Program-made: the position numbers and the translations under genes
Part shown: piece after piece, positions 12,311 through 22,341 of the stretch
Layout: each line of letters starts with the position of its first letter
Numbering within the stretch: position 1 is the stretch's first letter
From: Darksidea phi
Lineage: Eukaryota; Ascomycota; Dothideomycetes; Pleosporales; Lentitheciaceae
NCBI GenBank assembly: GCA_030770425.1
Contig: JASJFT010000090.1
Coordinates: 62,001-126,000 of the forward strand
Length of the DNA stretch: 64,000 nucleotides
Direction of reading: 5' to 3'
The notes under the pieces: generated by a model
The model's input: only the letters and a program-made list of their open reading frames with translations
What the model was told of the DNA's origin: nothing
The model's database searches: none

Positions 12311-12772
12311 ATGCACGCCCCAGTTCTCATGCTCGTCACCGCATTCGCGGCTTCCGTGGCTGCTGCTCCCCTCCCAGTCACCCCGATTGAATCTCCTGTG
12401 GAAGGGCTGGCGGTGCGAGATGCTGAGGCTGCACTTTCCCAAGCGCAGATGGATATGCTCAAGCGCTCAATTTTCGAAAAACTAGAGGAGATTGTTCCCG
12501 TAAAGCGCGACGAGATTCACCGCACGGGCGGAGAGTTTAATGACAAGCGGTGGAGGACGACAACAGAGTCTGACAAGCGTGCCTTCGCCGATGCCAACAA
12601 CGCAGCTGCGGACAAACGTGCCTTCGCCGACGCCAACAACGCAGCTGCGGACAAGCGTGCCTTCGCCGACGCCAACAACGCAGCTACGGACAAACGTGCC
12701 TTCGCCGACGCCAACAACGCAGCTGCAGACAAACGTGCCTTCGCCGACGCCAACAACGCAGCCGCTGACTAG
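12311..12772 (+). CDS. Secreted Kex2-processed repeat precursor (KEP/RiPP-like), 153 aa
   Basis: The protein opens with a clear signal peptide (hydrophobic to about residue 19, ASVAAAP). It is then cut into blocks by dibasic KR sites at residues 51-52, 65-66, 79-80, 89-90, 102-103, 115-116, 128-129 and 141-142. From residue 91 the 13-residue unit AFADANNAAADKR occurs four times in full (one copy with T for A) and a fifth time without the final KR, immediately before the stop. The underlying 39-bp repeats are nearly identical in DNA. This is the architecture of Kex2-processed repeat proteins, a class that includes dikaritin RiPP precursors and alpha-type pheromone precursors. The unit has no Cys, Trp or Tyr, which argues against both of those. 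No UstYa/DUF3328, tyrosinase or methyltransferase gene lies nearby. A secreted peptide signal is likely, with target unknown. Confidence 0.85.
   Translation: MHAPVLMLVTAFAASVAAAPLPVTPIESPVEGLAVRDAEAALSQAQMDMLKRSIFEKLEEIVPVKRDEIHRTGGEFNDKRWRTTTESDKRAFADANNAAADKRAFADANNAAADKRAFADANNAATDKRAFADANNAAADKRAFADANNAAAD
12581..12769 (+). repeat. 39-bp tandem coding repeat, five units
   Basis: These are the DNA units encoding AFADANNAAADKR: 12581-12619, 12620-12658, 12659-12697, 12698-12736 and a 33-bp fifth copy. Differences between copies are mostly third-position (CGC/CGT, GAC/GAT, GCA/GCC) plus one GCT-to-ACG region change giving A to T. Such high identity points to recent expansion or homogenisation. 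Confidence 0.9.
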
Positions 12773-13349
12773 CGTCAACAACTTCAGTTCGACCCTAATC
12801 AAACGTATAACGACAAGCGTAACGGCACACGGAAGTCAATACTGATCTCGAGTAGAGGACCATATGGGAAGGAAATCTCAAATCATGGTGGGACAAGTGT
12901 GACTCGTGAGAGCTCCAGGGATCCGAACACTTCAAGCAAAACGATCCCGCTCGAACGCAAACATTTCGTCAAATATGTAAATGGAAACCAGTAGATTGTT
13001 CACTAGATGCATATCAATACAGCTTCGTGCCCCTCCAAGCCCGCCATGCCCTCATGGCTCTGTGCGTTCTTGCCTTGTCCTACGAAAGTAGGATTTTCAT
13101 TGGTGATCACGATAGAAGTTTAGCGGTAACGAATAACACGAACTCAGATCGGCGTATCAACATCGTGAACCAATATCAAAAGGTTAGGCTCAAACATGTC
13201 AGACTACGGTCTACACTGAAACTTGGTCACAGGGGTGGAGACAGCAATGATCGCAATGTTGATATCTACGCGTGACGGTCATTTCTATCTCTATTTCTAC
13301 CTAATCTCGGTACATGTTTTCAGCTTCCTTCTACCAACTCACATGCTTG
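12773..13349. other. Intergenic region
   Basis: This stretch lies between two converging genes. I see no convincing coding region or repeat. Confidence 0.45.
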
Positions 13350-16049
13350 TTATATCCAGCCTGGTGGGGCTGCAGGCTTATGCGATTTGGCGCTCTGGTC
13401 ACCCGAGCCGGGAGCTTGGCAAGATTCGACAGTCTGGAAGACACGGGTTTCAACCTTGCTATCCCATTCATACTCATGCTTCTGCAGCTCCTCATCTGCT
13501 GCTGTGTCATGTTGTAATTGTTGATTTCTCGTCCTGTGGACGGACAATGCTGGGGAGAATAGCATTCCAGAGATGCGCCAATTTCGCATAGGCAACATCT
13601 TGACGTTGAGTTTTTGTGCTGCTGCTCGAGGCGTGCCCTCTGGTTGCATGGCGACGACTTGCTGCTGTATCTTTTCAGGGAGGCCGTAGAAGAGCGTTGC
13701 CACAGCTGATGTTTTCCAAACACCTACACCATCCTTATTCGCAGGCGTTCGTATTATGGTGGTTACCAGAAAAATGAACGTGAGGAGCAGCAGACCGACA
13801 GGAAGAGATAGCCAGGGCCAACGTACGTCAATGAAGGTCTCCTCACTAAATGATTTTCCAGACACATAGTCTTGACTCGTCATCCGGACGTCATTCGTCA
13901 TTGTTGTTGCGAGTCTTTCCATGTGGTATGTGATATTATTAGGTGCCAACCATGGGTTATTGTAATGGAGTCTGTGAAAAGGTACGGTCTCCCTTGTTTT
14001 ATACTTCATTTGTGGCAATGAGTCATTCGTCAAAATTGTCTCGAAGGCAGGCAGGTAATCGAAAAATAGATTGATGAGATCGTAAGCCGTATCGTTTGAA
14101 GCACCATAACTAGTTGTGTTCCCGTGCTTCCCATCAGGCGAGTGTGGGTCAACTGTGACATTTTGGAAGTAAAAGTAGCGAACAGCGTTTGGTACCTCTT
14201 TAGGCGGAGGTTCGACTTTGACCTGTGTCCAGGGGTAAGGTCCGGTGGTCTTATTGACAAATATTTCCTTGACAACTTCCGTGTACATGCCTTCAAAATA
14301 TGACGATTCGATCGTTTTAACACACCATGACACTGCACACTCAGACGCGCGTGGCTTCTCGTGCCGGAGGATACTCGCTTTGATATTGTCATAATCCAAC
14401 CCTTCCGAGGGCGAGACAACGACAAAATCCGCAAGGGGAAGGCGGTGATCTTTGAAGTGGATGGAGTTGCCAAACAATGAACGCATATTTATGTTCGTAG
14501 TGAGCGTCAACAGTCGTGTAGTCAATATCTGTCCGGAAGGTTCTAATGGTTGCAAAGTCGTAGGATCAGCTTGATAGCCCGACATAAGCATTGGCTTAGG
14601 GCCGGTGGCATTGAAGAACCAGCCACACATGGTTCCGTTCTCGTACGGGTCAAACGGGTTCGCTTCCCGGATCCAGTCTAATTGTGCTTGATGGCATCCG
14701 AAGCTCAGCATATCAGCCACATCAGCACATTCGCTGCAAAATCCTAGCGTCTCATAAGGCTCCCAGGTGCAATTAGTGGTTGGGCAGGAGACTGGTATCT
14801 CCGCACGGGCTCCGTTACCGGCTTGAACTTGCTGGGTACCATAATCAAAGAAAAAACTGTCGGCAATTGCATCCAGAGCCTTGTTAAGAGTAATAACCTC
14901 CAGTCCTTCCCCTTCTCCCTGGAACTCTAGTACCGGCGGAGGTGAATATCGAATGATCTTAGGAATAGAACTGTTGAGTGGTTGTAGCTGCCAGCTTTCG
15001 GTGTTGTGGACGATTTGTTGAAAGAATGGATCAAGTGCCATGGCGAAAATCGTGATTGCTGCACCAAGTGCCGCAAGTGTTGTACCTTTGGTACGAACAA
15101 GAAGAAGAAAAGAACCCCATGGCCCTCGAGATGCGTTGTCAAAGATCTCGAAATCCCATAATTTCTTCGACTTGCCTTGGAACCAATTCCATTTGAGTTG
15201 GCCGAGTGCCTCAGACGCTGGAAGGAGGAGGGATGCAGACGCGATTTTCGAAAGGACCGCGATGTAGGCATTCAGTGTAATACCCAGTGGCCAGCTTCTC
15301 GGAGCTGGTTTATTCCTCAGAATGAACAAGGGGACTATGATTGCTGCCATGCATATGGCACTTAGTGTCCAGCTAACAATCTCAATAAGCCAGCGTTTAG
15401 CGACATTGCCTGATGTGTTATAGTCCCAAAGTTTCTGTTCGATACGCTCAGCGATATTGGGAGAAGACTTCTTCGTAGATTCGCCTTTCTCTGCTCTTGC
15501 GAGCGTCTCTGAACCAGGTGACCGAATCGGGCTGGGGTCAGGCTTGAACTGAGCTTCCGGGATACCAAGACCCAGCTTGCTCTTCCTTATCCGGTTTATC
15601 TCGTCTTCCGGTGTATTCGGAATAGAAGAACCACTGGTATGAGCTTTACAAGTGAAATCAACGTCGTCGATCGTTGTACACGGCGAAAGCGGGGAAGCGG
15701 CTGATCGACGAAATCGTACTCGAGGCCGTCTTTCCAGATCGAACTTCAATGCTGGGCGAGCGGGGCGAGGCTGGAATACGCTACGCGAGGTCTCTAAGTT
15801 GAGGGTCGGAACAGATAGATTATTGGAAGGAGGTGCGACCGAGTGATATGAAGGAGGCGCGGGCGAGCAAGGTGTTCTCTGAACACAGTGGATCGGCTGT
15901 TGTCGTGAGTTGACGGCGCACTTTTGACAGATGTGCTCGGAATCGCGATTGTACGCTCCCGGCTCTGGTTGTTCTGTAATATCCAGATGGATTGGTATAC
16001 TCGAGCTTCGTGTCCAAAAGGGTGAAATGGGCAAAGGAGACTTAGACAT
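13350..16049 (-). CDS. DUF3176-family membrane protein, 899 aa
   Basis: This is a single uninterrupted exon. After a disordered Pro/Ser-rich N-terminus (about 1-200) comes a conserved block with several membrane helices (LIEIVSWTLSAICMAAIIVPL, and SFLLLVRTKGTTLAALGAAI) typical of DUF3176 (family knowledge). A long extracytoplasmic Cys-containing domain with many N-x-S/T sites follows, then a last hydrophobic segment near the C-terminus (WLSLPVGLLLLTFIFLVTTI). The start at 16049 (MSKSPLPISP) is preferred; 42 codons upstream are also open but look like leader sequence. Members are widespread orphan plasma-membrane proteins of ascomycetes and their function is unknown. Confidence 0.85.
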   Translation of the reverse strand: MSKSPLPISPFWTRSSSIPIHLDITEQPEPGAYNRDSEHICQKCAVNSRQQPIHCVQRTPCSPAPPSYHSVAPPSNNLSVPTLNLETSRSVFQPRPARPALKFDLERRPRVRFRRSAASPLSPCTTIDDVDFTCKAHTSGSSIPNTPEDEINRIRKSKLGLGIPEAQFKPDPSPIRSPGSETLARAEKGESTKKSSPNIAERIEQKLWDYNTSGNVAKRWLIEIVSWTLSAICMAAIIVPLFILRNKPAPRSWPLGITLNAYIAVLSKIASASLLLPASEALGQLKWNWFQGKSKKLWDFEIFDNASRGPWGSFLLLVRTKGTTLAALGAAITIFAMALDPFFQQIVHNTESWQLQPLNSSIPKIIRYSPPPVLEFQGEGEGLEVITLNKALDAIADSFFFDYGTQQVQAGNGARAEIPVSCPTTNCTWEPYETLGFCSECADVADMLSFGCHQAQLDWIREANPFDPYENGTMCGWFFNATGPKPMLMSGYQADPTTLQPLEPSGQILTTRLLTLTTNINMRSLFGNSIHFKDHRLPLADFVVVSPSEGLDYDNIKASILRHEKPRASECAVSWCVKTIESSYFEGMYTEVVKEIFVNKTTGPYPWTQVKVEPPPKEVPNAVRYFYFQNVTVDPHSPDGKHGNTTSYGASNDTAYDLINLFFDYLPAFETILTNDSLPQMKYKTRETVPFHRLHYNNPWLAPNNITYHMERLATTMTNDVRMTSQDYVSGKSFSEETFIDVRWPWLSLPVGLLLLTFIFLVTTIIRTPANKDGVGVWKTSAVATLFYGLPEKIQQQVVAMQPEGTPRAAAQKLNVKMLPMRNWRISGMLFSPALSVHRTRNQQLQHDTAADEELQKHEYEWDSKVETRVFQTVESCQAPGSGDQSAKSHKPAAPPGWI

Positions 16050-18272
16050 AATGAAAGCGCGACCTGCGCCAAAAGAGAAAGTGACAGCACTGCTGACCTG
16101 AAAGGATATCAATGAAACCTGAATATGAATAAAAAATGAAGTCTTTGACTGGACTGGTGGAGTAAGATCACCCAACGATAGATATACCAGCTACCGAGTC
16201 TGCACGATAGGCTCCGTTGTGGCGCGGCTTGTATTTCAAACATTCCTGTTACCTACAATTACTCTCACCGATCTCGACAACTTATAGCCGCTCCCAACGT
16301 CCACTCACGGCGCGGTCTATGAGGAGGCCGGAGATCCTGCCAACGATGTCGCGAACTGGGAAGGATACGCGTAGCGCTAAACAATGCCGTGAGAGCCCAT
16401 TAGTCCCCATAGTGTAAGCGCTTTGCTGAATCCTTCGGCTCGAAACCGGTACACAGCACGTTGGCGGCTACGATGAGGCTCTACATCCTTCTGCAAGCCA
16501 CGTGTAAGAAAGACTGTCGCACTGTCGTCGGAGGCTCCCGTCAGAGAAAGTATCAAACGTTGGGAAACGAGTGGCGATCGTCATCGGAAATTGCCTAGGC
16601 GGCTAGACTATTTTCGGATAGGCATCCTATTGGTCGCTCTTGCGCGACAACAACTGCCCGTCTTATTATCATGCTTCGTTTCTCTCCACGATCTGCAGGA
16701 ATGGCGATGCTCATCTCGATTCTCCGAGCTTCCACGGACCGGCCCAAAAGCTTGTCGTTGTTGGCTTCAGGCAAGCTTAGCCTGTCGCTCCCGACCATAC
16801 CTCTTTCGGTCGGAGATGCTCTGACCCAGGACGAGACCCTCTACTTCGATGGATCCAAGCACAAACGGCCAAGCAAAAGCGAAATCCAAAGCCAAAGTCA
16901 AAGCGAAAACCGAGACGGCAGAGTACAACCGTTCAGGAACCGGCTCCTCCAAAAATTGTAGAGAGTGGTTCGATATCGACCATCTCCCAATGCCAGGTTC
17001 CAATGCATCACACTCTCTTGATGCGGGAGTACCTACTCTATTCGGAGCTGCAGACACCGAAGCACGTCTCTACGGCCCTAGAGATTGCATTGCTTATGTA
17101 AGGAGCCGCTGGGCGTTTGACCGTACCACAGCTGTATTACCAAAACATGCAGGGCCTTTCCACCTTCATGTGCGCTTACAACGACGGTGTTGCGCCAGTG
17201 ACGCTCAACTCACTTGCCAAAGCGCAGGCTTCGATTTCCAGGGCCACCCGCATTCTACCTTATCCTGTACCTCTCCTATCTCATCGTATCCCCTTCAACG
17301 AGCCGAGACTAGATCTCGGCTGCTGCTTGGTCTAGAAACCAGCGCTGGTGGGCTCGAGAAGGGATGGGGACGTGGTGGGCTTGACCAGGTCTTTCGTTCG
17401 GCGATCAGTGGAGAGGACAATGGCGGATCCGCCCGTGCTGGTCCAACAAGCATGTTTCCATCTGAGAACGACTGTAGAGGTGCGAAGTGCGAGGTTCGAG
17501 GTCTTGCGAGGTGCAGATACGACGAGGGGGCGGTCTCTGAGGAGTTAGACGGTCTGATCACTTTAAGAGCGTCATCGGTGGAGTAAGAAATCTCCGAAAG
17601 ATTTAAGTGTCAAGGCTGTGAGGATGAAAAGGAAGTGGAGGATGGATAACCGGCTCGTCGCAGCGTTGGTGCCAAGCCGGGACTTCTGCGGCGTATCGCG
17701 TCGATCGGCTCGTTAACCCCGGGCCCCATTTTGGTTCCCGCAGTGGACCTGTTCCGACCCTCACTTCCGAAATCTGGTGATGGGAAGGCTGGGCACGCGC
17801 GATGCTATACCTCAAGCCCCTGCGTCCACCGGCCAAAATATTCAGCGCCTATTACACAAGCAAGAGAAGTTATGTTTTTCTAACATAAATGATATTTCAA
17901 AATGTTTGCGCTGTGCTGTCCGGAATTAGTTCCCACCATGGGGTCCGCTCCAGATCGCCGTCGTTTCTGAGATTTAACCTATTACGGTATAGCAAGGCAA
18001 CCACGCACACGCGCACCTACACTCCATTACAGTGTCATTCTTTAAAACGTCCAACGCCTTCCGCGCAAGGTCATGGCGGGTGCGGGTCGGCCGTCCTCCT
18101 TGATAGCGTGATCAATGCGTTCACCTGTCTCCACGGAGACATAGTAGTGGCAAATCTTCAAGCTCGCATGCTCTCTTACTCTTACTAGCTAGCGTCGATA
18201 CAACCCTCCGCTTGCCGGGGCGCGGGGGCAATTGTAAGTCGTATACTTAACATTATCTACTATAGCTCTAGG
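16050..18272. other. Long region without a reliable gene; possible coding remnant about 16317-17335 (+)
   Basis: Open stretches in shifting frames read like protein. One at 16344 starts MSRTGKDTRSAKQC. Another is basic and Ser-rich at about 16850-16970. A third, at about 16990-17100 and 17117-17335, reads MHHTLLMREYLLYSELQ.. and LYYQNMQGLSTFMCAYNDG... They would need several small introns or frameshifts to join. A Zn2Cys6-type regulator is conceivable from the overall style, but no six-cysteine motif is visible, so no product is called. From 17336 to 18272 I see nothing definite. Confidence 0.25.
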
Positions 18273-19076
18273 TCAAACTTCAAACGTCGAAAGTCCGCTC
18301 ACGCTTCCAGCCACATCAATATCCTTCAAATCCTTAAATAGAGCAACCGTCTCAATATTTCCATTATTACCGTCGTCACTATCATCCTCATCATCATCAT
18401 CGTCATCCTCATTTGCAGTCCCAAAAGCGCCCCTACACTCCGATCATCCTTCGTCTTGACCTTGTTCCTCCTGTGTTTCCAATATGTAAACTCTCGAATC
18501 CGATAAGCAAAGTCGCATTCCCCTTCAATCTTCAGCCCCGAAGCAGCTTTCTTGGAGCTACTATGCTGCGCCTCGGCCGTCGCCTCCGTCCCAGACCCTC
18601 CCGGAGGTGCAACTGGAACATATGGTCTTGCCGAGCCCTGTTGTGACGTTTCTTCATCAACGCTCAGTTTCTTCGCTGACGCAACGCCAATTATCATGAC
18701 AGCGTCTTCGAAAAGTCGCATTTCTTGACATATTCCTGAACTCCAGGAAGATCCACACTAGCATCCATATACTCTTTATCCGGCAAGAATATCTGCGCCT
18801 TGACATCCAAGGCATCGACAACTGTCTTCCTATCTTTAATAAGCTTCCCATCAACGCACAGGCCAGCGCCTAGAAGCGGTTGCTATCGTCGTTGGACGTA
18901 TCTGCTTGTATGGTACATTGAACGGCCGCGGATTCGTCAAGGATGTATTTTGGGTCGATTTCTTTTGCATCGTGCCGATTGAGTCGGGTTTCTGGTTCTT
19001 CAAGGTCAGAGAGGATGGCGCCGAGGGCGATGAGTTGGCCGGGAGCTTTGGGGTAGCAGGTAACAAGCCATTTCAT
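18273..19076 (-). pseudogene. Uncharacterised fungal family gene with apparent single-base frameshifts
   Basis: Starting at ATG 19076 (MKWLVTCYPKAPGQLIALGA) the conserved sequence runs through three frames. The first ends in DSNRF with a stop and resumes as GLCVDGKLIKDRKTV. The second shift lies between CDFSKTLS and MIIGVASAKKLSV (about 18697). The third lies at the TTTT run near 18435, after which an acidic tail (NEDDDD..) ends in STFEV at 18273. Each break is repaired by one extra base. The first could instead be a 46-nt intron (GTACCA..TTCTAG) that also restores the frame. The family is common in filamentous ascomycetes (remembered, with no known function). This copy is likely a pseudogene; sequencing error is less likely because the core genes of the window show no such shifts. 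Confidence 0.6.
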
Positions 19077-19400
19077 CTTCCCCACTAGTCTTCTTGAAGA
19101 TTGTGTGGTGATTGTAGTGAAGTTTCTGGAGGCGATTCTCTCTCCAGACAGGAACCCGACATCGAGAACAAGTTCTAAGCGGCACTGCCTCTGACCGGTA
19201 CTCTCTCGTGAAGAATTCTATTTATAACCAATTAGTTGCTATCCTGCGGCTACCATTGGGTACACTCACTTGCGCAATCAGCTTCCGGGTTTTGCGCGCT
19301 GTAAAACTTTTGCCCCGCATGCTCCCTGTAATGCTTAGCATAGCCTTTGCCTTATTTATTTCAGCTCCAAATAGGATGTGTCCGAGGCGAGCGCCCTAGG

Positions 19401-19559
19401 TGCGGATCATAGGCATGGGCCGTCGCGCGGGGTCTAAATGGGCGAGGAAGAGGGGGTGCAGCGCGCTTTTCGATTAGGGTGGACTAGGGAATTGAAGCCG
19501 CATCCCGCCTTGTCCTCTTCCATTTAGACCCGCGCGACGACCCGTGCCTATGATCCGCA
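19401..19559. repeat. Inverted repeat A, arms about 40 bp
   Basis: The arm 19401-19441 (begins TGCGGATCATAGGCA) pairs with 19520-19559 (ends TGCCTATGATCCGCA) with only two substitutions and one single-base indel, around a loop of about 78 bp. The two substitutions are C/T-type, as expected from deamination or RIP. Confidence 0.85.
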
Positions 19560-19562
19560 CCC

Positions 19563-19689
19563 AAGAAGTAAGCACAGAACACATGCAAATGGATTAGAAA
19601 GGTGTAAACTACTTGCCTAGCAAGAGGAACCGGGAGTTCTGCCCCGTTCTTGTCCCTCTGTAGTGCATGTGTTCTGTGCTTAACTTCTT
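19563..19689. repeat. Inverted repeat B, arms about 25 bp, directly next to repeat A
   Basis: The arm 19563-19587 (AAGAAGTAAGCACAGAACAC..) is the reverse complement of 19664-19689 apart from one extra base. The loop of about 76 bp contains a GC-rich stretch. It starts three bases after inverted repeat A ends, so the two hairpins form one compact element of about 290 bp. Confidence 0.85.
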
Positions 19690-19952
19690 CTTTGCTGCCT
19701 AATGCACCATAGAAGGCGGTGTACCATTACCGGCTCTTTCAGCTACTAGCTACCAAATGTATGTGTTGGCGTGGTCATAGAGTCTTCTAGTGAGACGAAG
19801 ACAGCATCATTCAGCTCGCCGACAGACCGCTAAAAGCCTTTGGCTAGGATACCCGGATCCACAGTGGACACAACAGTCAGTGCTTACCGTATATTAAAAT
19901 TAGGTAGGGCCAATCGCCTCTCACGCTGCTACCCTCTTCCGACCCCCTTGCG

Positions 19953-19972
19953 GTGTGTGTGTGTGTGTGTGT
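19953..19972. repeat. (GT)10 microsatellite
   Basis: A perfect GT dinucleotide run in the gene-free region before the small secreted protein gene. Confidence 0.9.
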
Positions 19973-20531
19973 ATTCTATTATGGCCATGCACCCTGCGGG
20001 TATGGGCCGTTACGATGCGCCAGCTATGTACATCCGGTCTTCGACACACTTGCTCCAGTTCAGAAGCCAACCATGAGACCTGCTTATCGCTTGTCTAACG
20101 CCATGCTCAACATAGGAAAACAGAAAATGATACGCTACCGTATGCTGTGAGTGAGAAGAAGTTGATAGGAGCCGGGTTGTTTTCCACGGTCCTCCATCCG
20201 CAGGGCCAAAACACAATATCTTGATAATAGCTAGGCCTACTACTCTAAGACATGAATTAGAGGCTTAAAATAGATATTAAAGCCTAAATATATAGTTTTA
20301 GAATTTAATTATTAAGCCGTTGTTAAAATTGCAGGTGGCCATTTTTCCGATTTTTTTTTTTTTGGTTTTTGGGCTGAGTTACTGACTGGTGTGAGTCACT
20401 GAGTGGTTGAACACGTTAGGTATTGGATGAGCGAAGACGGTGACTCAATGTGAACGCGGCTCCAGCTGAAGCTTCATCAACGATGACGCCGATCATTGAG
20501 TCTGACTGTCTCATGCGAGCCCAGGAACTTG

Positions 20532-20538
20532 TATAAAT
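20532..20538 (+). promoter_or_regulatory. Possible TATA box of the small secreted protein gene
   Basis: TATAAAT lies 131 bases upstream of the ATG at 20669. The intervening C/T/A-rich stretch looks like a fungal 5' leader. Confidence 0.4.
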
Positions 20539-20668
20539 GTCCACCAGGTTTTCTTCTCAATCTCTACCACTACAGCAGTTTCTCAACTCACATTCGGAAC
20601 CATTCACCTATTTCATTACCTCTCGTGCCAACAGCTTCAAAGCTCTTTCTACCATCACCACCGCAGCA

Positions 20669-21022
20669 ATGCAACTCACCACCACTCTCGCCACCCTCCT
20701 CCTCGCGGGTACCTCCACCGCCACCATCATCCTCGGCAACGCGGTGTATGACAGCGACAAACACCAAGACACCGCCGTGTGGATCGCCGGGTCAGACCCC
20801 TGCAACTACGTCTTTCTAGGCCACGGCGACCCTTGCGCCGCCGGCGTCTTTACCCTCGACAATGACTTTTCGTACCGTTTCGCCAACTGTAACAATGGCA
20901 TCATCCTCGAAAACGCCGACGGCTCCCTCAATCACGATGCCTCGTTCCAGAAGGTAGACGACATTGTGAACTGCCGCAACAACCAAGGCGGTTATCGCAT
21001 GAACCAAGTTTGGGTGTTTTAG
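20669..21022 (+). CDS. Small secreted cysteine protein, effector-like, 117 aa
   Basis: The start at 20669 (MQLTTTLATLLLAGTSTA) gives a clean signal peptide. An upstream in-frame ATG at 20537 would bury it, so the shorter start is preferred. The mature part of about 100 residues has four cysteines (GSDPCNY, GDPCAAG, FANCNNG, DIVNCRNN), enough for two disulfides, and no membrane segment. It is not recognised. Size, secretion signal and even Cys count fit the general definition of a candidate effector. It sits between repeat-rich blocks, a location typical of effectors in two-speed fungal genomes (inference). Confidence 0.7.
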   Translation: MQLTTTLATLLLAGTSTATIILGNAVYDSDKHQDTAVWIAGSDPCNYVFLGHGDPCAAGVFTLDNDFSYRFANCNNGIILENADGSLNHDASFQKVDDIVNCRNNQGGYRMNQVWVF

Positions 21023-21179
21023 ATGAGGATGTGAGGTTGAAAGTTGGATGGGTGGGTGATCTGGTAGGGAAGGAGACGGGAGAGTACGGGATTGGACGCT
21101 CGCTTTTTAATTGAATTGAATAGGTTATAGTTAGAATAAATCCCTTGATTAGGATATATCTTACTGAATATTCTTTATA

Positions 21180-21480
21180 GTATTCTAACACTATGGTACT
21201 ACCGTGCCCTAATCCAGGATGAGTGCGCCCGATCCTTGATGAGGCAAACCACTATCCCTAATAAGGGCGTCCTCATCCTTGATGAGTGTACCTAATCCTT
21301 GATAGGGCAAACCTATATCTTTGATAAGGGCGCCCCTATTCTTGATTAGGGCAGCCTTATTAAGAATCGGGGTATAGTATCAGGTACAGTATTAGGTACA
21401 GCATTAGGTATAGTATTAGGTATAGTATTAGGTACAGTATTAGGCTTAGCATTAGGCTCAGTATCAGGCTTAGTATGAGG
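21180..21480. repeat. Degenerate tandem repeats, including 12-bp AGGTACAGTATT units
   Basis: At 21210-21365 an imperfect CCTAATCCTTGATGAGGGC-like motif recurs in both orientations. From about 21370 to 21480 a 12-bp unit (AGGTACAGTATT and C/T variants) is repeated about nine times. The variation is almost all C/T. Confidence 0.8.
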
Positions 21481-21664
21481 CTCAGTAACTGGTTGATATC
21501 GAGCTCAGCAGCTGGCCTATATAGAGCTCAGGAGCTGGCTAATACAGAGCTGAGGAGCTGGCTGATGTAGAGCTTAGGAGCTAGCTAATATAGAGCTCAG
21601 CGGCTGGCCTATATCGAGCTTAGTAGCTGGCTACGACAGAGCTTAGTAGCTGGCTGAGGTCGTT
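21481..21664 (+). repeat. 23-bp minisatellite, forward cluster, eight units
   Basis: Eight 23-bp units share the core CAGCAGCTGGCCTATAT followed by a GAGCT joint. They are the reverse complement of the units at 21836-22092. Confidence 0.85.
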
Positions 21665-21835
21665 GGGTAGTATTAAGGGCGCGCGGGTATTCGCGGGTAT
21701 TTATATACTAGTACGTGAAACCTTCTACATTATATACTCAATAACCTTAATAATTTATACTTACCCTCTCGCTCCTCCTTAATAGTAATATAATAAGAAC
21801 TATATAGTTTATACGACTAAGTAAGGTACCCTCTT

Positions 21836-22092
21836 AAGCTCGATATAGGCTAGCTACTAAGTTCGATATAGGTCAGCCGCTGAGCTCAATATAGGCCAGC
21901 CGCTGAGCTCGATATAGGTCAGCCGCTGAGCTCGATATAGGTCAGCCGCTGAGCTCAATATAGGCCAGCCGCTGAGCTCGATATAGGCCAGCCGCTGAGC
22001 TCTGCATCAGCCAGCTACTGAGCTCGATATCAGCCAGCTACTGAGCTCGATATCAGCCAGCTACTAAGCTCGATATAGGCCAGCCGCTGAGC
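21836..22092 (-). repeat. 23-bp minisatellite, inverted cluster, eleven units
   Basis: Eleven 23-bp units share the core GATATAGGCCAGCCGCTG between AGCTC joints. The consensus is the exact reverse complement of the unit at 21481-21664, so the two clusters could fold on each other around a 171-bp AT-rich spacer. Confidence 0.85.
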
Positions 22093-22341
22093 TCATACGA
22101 TTAGTCGTTCAATCGCGAGGGCTATTGGTTTACTATACCTAGTAAGCCTCACGATTAGTCGACTAATTATAAGGGCTCTAGATAGTATATAAAGTAATAA
22201 AAGAAATTAATTTTTTTAAAAATATTTCTTAGAAAATCGTAAAAAAAATTAGAAATAAAATCGTTATTTTTTTTAGAATATTTTACCATCTTTGAATTTT
22301 TTTAATTTTTTTTCTTAATATTAGGGCCCCGCCGGGCCCCC
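22093..22341. other. AT-rich RIP-like block with G/C-palindromic edge
   Basis: Long A and T runs dominate. The block ends at 22323-22356 in GGGCCCCGCCGGGCCCC and a near-palindrome around CCCCCCTAATTTAGGGGGG. The DUF7580-like pseudogene is cut off exactly here. Confidence 0.5.

Noticed and set aside
12311..12772. Alpha-type mating pheromone precursor
   Set aside because: The repeated unit has no Cys or Trp and does not resemble pheromone cores; only the dibasic architecture is shared.
12482..12802. Antisense repeat frames (VVGVGEGTFV..) opposite the Kex2-repeat gene
   Set aside because: They mirror the 39-bp sense repeats and have no signal peptide or start context.
21370..22092. CRISPR-like array
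   Set aside because: Units are contiguous with no unique spacers, in a eukaryotic context.
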